Shown: piece by piece, positions 13,592-14,018 of the stretch | How the letters are laid out: each line of letters starts with the position of its first letter | How positions within the stretch are numbered: the stretch's first letter is position 1 | Program-made: the position numbers and the translations under genes | Notes under the pieces: generated by a model | Database searches by the model: none | What the model was told of the DNA's origin: nothing | Seen by the model: only the letters and a program-made list of their open reading frames with translations | Origin: an uncultured Verrucomicrobiales bacterium | GTDB lineage: Bacteria > Verrucomicrobiota > Verrucomicrobiia > Verrucomicrobiales > Akkermansiaceae | NCBI GenBank assembly: GCA_937885815.1 | Contig: CALABM010000198.1 | Span: 1 to 14,018 of the forward strand | DNA length: 14,018 nucleotides | Reading direction: 5' to 3'

Positions 13592-13905
13592 TACACCGCC
13601 GGGGCGCACCTATCTGGGTGACTACGGCGAGTATGTAGCAGCCTCATACCTGCGCTCTCTGGGCTACAAGGTACTCATGCAGAATTTCCGCTATGGTGGT
13701 AGTGGCGAGATTGACATCATGTGCCGCGATGGTGATACCCTCGTGGCCTGCGAGGTGAAAAGCACCGCCTCCCCGGAAAGCGGCGCCCCCATGCGAGCAG
13801 TGGATCGCGCTAAACGCCGCCTCCTGCGCCGCGGCATGGCCCGCTGGCTTCACCTGCTCAAGCGGGATGACGTTCCCACACGTTTTGACATTATCGAGGT
13901 ATGCC
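13521..13905 (+). CDS. yraN: YraN/UPF0102 family endonuclease-like protein, 3' end lost at seam
   Basis: YraN (UPF0102) proteins have a Holliday-junction-resolvase-like PD-(D/E)xK fold; their precise role is unsettled. From ATG 13521: a short N-terminal extension (MELLRTIAARLHLLHKW), then GRTYLGDYGEYVAASYLRSLGYKV (28-51, conserved E36), RYGGSGEIDIMCRDGDTLVACEVK (57-80) with the D65 and E78-x-K80 catalytic set, RAVDRAKRRLLRRGMARWL and RFDIIEV (121-127). Typical family members end within about 15-20 residues of this last strand, commonly near ENAF. Here the frame stays open to the window end with unrelated residues, because the sequence joins an antisense foreign fragment. The start lies inside rnhB; the alternative is TTG 13560, which shortens the overlap but still precedes the domain. 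The last confident native codon is near 13901. Confidence 0.85.
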
Positions 13906-13925
13906 TCATCGGAGGGGAAGTCCTC
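13884..13925. other. Probable second chimeric seam (yraN to a foreign gene)
   Basis: The plus strand reads as YraN to RFDIIEV (ending near 13901). From about 13890 rightwards the minus strand reads as good protein instead, and the plus-strand frame turns into a Leu/Cys-rich string without family similarity. Within this stretch both readings are plausible, as expected if a short identical run bridged two genomes. Confidence 0.65.
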
Positions 13926-14018
13926 GCGTTTGACGGACTCTACTGCCTTCTTGGCCTCAGCGATGATGTCGACCTCGAACTTCTTGTTGGCGAGTGCCAT
14001 TCCGAGCATCTCATCGAA
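13890..14018 (-). CDS. Unrecognised protein fragment, antisense, from another genome
   Basis: Reading leftwards from the window edge gives FDEMLGMALANKKFEVD, then IIAEAKKAVESVKRED, then FPSDEAYLDNV. This is Lys/Glu-rich, amphipathic and strongly protein-like. It then passes into the antisense of yraN, where it stops making sense. It is open at the window edge, so it is an internal piece; the ATG at 14009 need not be a start. I do not recognise the family. Frequent aag and gag codons differ from the neighbouring genes and resemble the foreign FtsH piece at the other end, but the fragment is too short to say whether they share a source. Confidence 0.5.

Noticed and set aside
13644..13889. Continuation of the right-end antisense frame across yraN
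   Set aside because: This part is the complement of clearly conserved yraN codons; only the portion right of about 13,890 looks like real protein.

Overview
The window looks like a metagenome-assembled contig from a Gram-negative bacterium, most likely of the Verrucomicrobiota (Akkermansia-like). The reasons are the GC-rich coding sequence, lipoprotein-type L,D-transpeptidases, and starts with almost no Shine-Dalgarno signal. The phylum is inferred from protein style and was not tested by search. The central ~13 kb (about 580-13,900) is coherent. Both ends look like assembly seams to other genomes: an FtsH fragment runs in frame into exodeoxyribonuclease VII near 579-598, and a yraN gene runs into a foreign antisense coding fragment near 13,885-13,925.

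Layout, left to right. Plus strand: the 3' half of xseA, then a truncated FtsK-like protein with a ruined Walker A motif but an intact DNA-binding gamma domain, then a DusC-like tRNA-dihydrouridine synthase. A sigma70-type promoter (3354-3382) then drives two L,D-transpeptidase lipoproteins that end at a strong terminator (4996-5027). A second strong promoter (5032-5060) drives purB, followed closely by a six-hairpin glycosidase-like protein with FnIII and C-terminal beta-sandwich domains. Next come two tandem paralogous lipoproteins with an apparent transglutaminase-like Cys-His-Asp triad; the second is frameshifted. On the minus strand lie pdxH (promoter positioned for a leaderless mRNA) and tRNA-Glu(CTC) with its own promoter and terminator. 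After a divergent A-rich intergenic region, the plus strand resumes with a secreted protein resembling a dead gluzincin peptidase, then rnhB and yraN, joined by overlapping starts.

Working together: xseA, rnhB and yraN are nucleic-acid maintenance genes; dus and tRNA-Glu concern tRNA; purB and pdxH are purine and vitamin B6 metabolism. The rest is cell-envelope related: two peptidoglycan cross-linking or lipoprotein-anchoring enzymes, two lipoproteins of a likely transglutaminase-like family, and one exported protein. I see no CRISPR array, insertion sequence, phage module or recognisable defence island. The least ordinary material is the pseudo-FtsK, the tandem transglutaminase-like lipoproteins and the pseudo-peptidase. 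No stretch over 300 bases lacks a gene.
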